From Fischerella sp. CENA71 (GTDB lineage Bacteria; Cyanobacteriota; Cyanobacteriia; Cyanobacteriales; Nostocaceae), in assembly GCA_024239075.1 (NCBI GenBank), contig JANBVI010000076.1, positions 124,001 through 188,000 on the forward strand: a DNA stretch of 64,000 nt, written 5' to 3'. The notes under the pieces are model-generated. The model was not told the origin of the DNA, made no database searches, and saw only the letters and a program-made list of their open reading frames with translations. Position numbers and translations under genes: made by a program. This document shows positions 63,463 to 64,000 of this stretch, in pieces (position 1 is the first letter of the stretch; each line of letters opens with the position of its first letter).

Positions 63463-63604
63463 GGAGTTATTGGTCGTGTTCCTACGTTTTTTCAGGTTAA
63501 AATCAGTTAAAATTTTTTCTTAGTAAATTGGAGTTAACAGCCTAAGTTAGCTCTAACTACAGTTTTTGCAACTGCTGAAAAATTTGATTAGGAAGGAACC
63601 CATA

Positions 63605-64000
63605 ATGGTAGCAGCGCCAGATATGCATCGTTTTGGACATCATTTAATCGTCGGTATTTCTGGTACTAAATTAAACGATGATGATAAACGTATTCTGAGC
63701 GAACTCAAACCAGTGGGGATTATTTTTTATGCTAAAAACTTTCGTTACGGTGTTCACTATGAAGAATGGCTGCCAATCTATCAGGATCTAGTTAATCAAA
63801 TTCGGCAATATGCTGAACGTGATTCGATGCTGATTACTATTGATCATGAGGGTGGTAGTGTCCATCGTCCATATTTACCAATCACCCGATTTCCCCATGC
63901 TTTTTTGTTGCAGTCCCGTGCGCGTGAAGTCGCAAAAGCAGCAGGGATAGAACTGAAATCATTAGGAATTAATATATCTTGGGCGCCTGTAGCAGATATT
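63605..64000 (+). CDS. GH3 beta-N-acetylhexosaminidase, NagZ-like (partial)
   Basis: First 132 residues; runs off the window end. AGGAAGG precedes the ATG. FGHHLIVGISGTKLNDDDKRI, then PVGIIFYAKN and ITIDHEGGSVHRPYLP (about 80-95) are the NagZ/GH3 marks; IDHEGGxVxR is the sugar-binding loop. It removes N-acetylglucosamine from muropeptides in cell-wall recycling. The catalytic Asp and the KH(F/I)PG block lie beyond the window. No signal peptide, so cytoplasmic as in Gram-negative NagZ. Confidence 0.88.
   Translation, partial: MVAAPDMHRFGHHLIVGISGTKLNDDDKRILSELKPVGIIFYAKNFRYGVHYEEWLPIYQDLVNQIRQYAERDSMLITIDHEGGSVHRPYLPITRFPHAFLLQSRAREVAKAAGIELKSLGINISWAPVADI

Overview
The window is chromosomal DNA of a filamentous, probably heterocyst-forming cyanobacterium of the Nostocales. 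Direct evidence is the photosystem I genes psaK and psaC, a high-light-inducible protein, cyanobacterial-type carotenoid genes (crtB, crtP) and glnB. The HIP1 octamer GCGATCGC recurs throughout, and heptanucleotide tandem repeats and dispersed palindromes fill many intergenic gaps, as is typical of Nostoc, Anabaena and Calothrix genomes. Most genes are single-copy housekeeping or regulatory genes. I see no transposase, prophage or CRISPR array.

Layout. 1-8 kb: end of a GH13 glycosidase gene, an HxlR regulator, a Uma2-family nuclease, a Slr1339-like protein, twin VWA proteins, a D-Ala-D-Ala dipeptidase, twin TspO/MBR proteins, DoxX, an oxidoreductase and an Hli. 8-14 kb: nucleotide metabolism (duplicated-domain ThyX homologue, dcd, a CobO-like protein without a P-loop, adenylate kinase, rph, pgl). 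14-21 kb: two FHA proteins, an M50-like membrane protease, a two-partner-secretion type porin, a response regulator, psaK. 22-28 kb: glnB, rdgB, phosphoglucomutase and an arsM-arsS arsenosugar pair. 28-36 kb: an orphan hsdM-hsdS pair, glmS, psaC, a VapBC-type toxin-antitoxin, a decayed Uma2 gene and a desaturase-like flavoprotein. 36-43 kb: a phosphorelay island (RcaC-like multidomain regulator, five-PAS kinase, two CheY-like receivers, an Hsp20-like protein). 43-48 kb: small cyanobacterial proteins and a CbpM-CbpA-Hsp20 chaperone group. 48-64 kb: moaC, tRNA-Arg, an MFS transporter, a cell-wall group (GT2, NlpC/P60, beta-lactamase-like), a hybrid kinase, an outer-membrane barrel, an ABC binding protein, tRNA-Ser, crtB-crtP, PhzF, RlpA and the start of a GH3 hexosaminidase.

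Functional links. dcd supplies dUTP on the route to dUMP, the substrate of thymidylate synthases, and lies beside the ThyX homologue. ArsM methylates arsenite and ArsS is its radical-SAM partner. crtB and crtP overlap and perform the first two committed carotenoid steps. CbpM overlaps CbpA and Hsp20 lies just upstream. VanX-like, NlpC/P60, beta-lactamase-like, RlpA and GH3 genes all act on peptidoglycan but are scattered.

The most unusual signal is a family of palindromic or low-complexity repeats that has entered protein-coding genes in frame. Related elements sit in a linker of the RcaC-like regulator and in the ATPase domain of the hybrid kinase at 53-55 kb, read in the same frame so that both encode the peptide IFDR. 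A further insert lies in that kinase's receiver domain, and a different repeat adds about 14 residues to the SH3 region of the NlpC/P60 enzyme. Other items worth a second look are the P-loop-less CobO homologue beside dcd, the duplicated ThyX with altered signature, and the half-size HsdS without HsdR. All calls come from reading the sequence; no database search was run.
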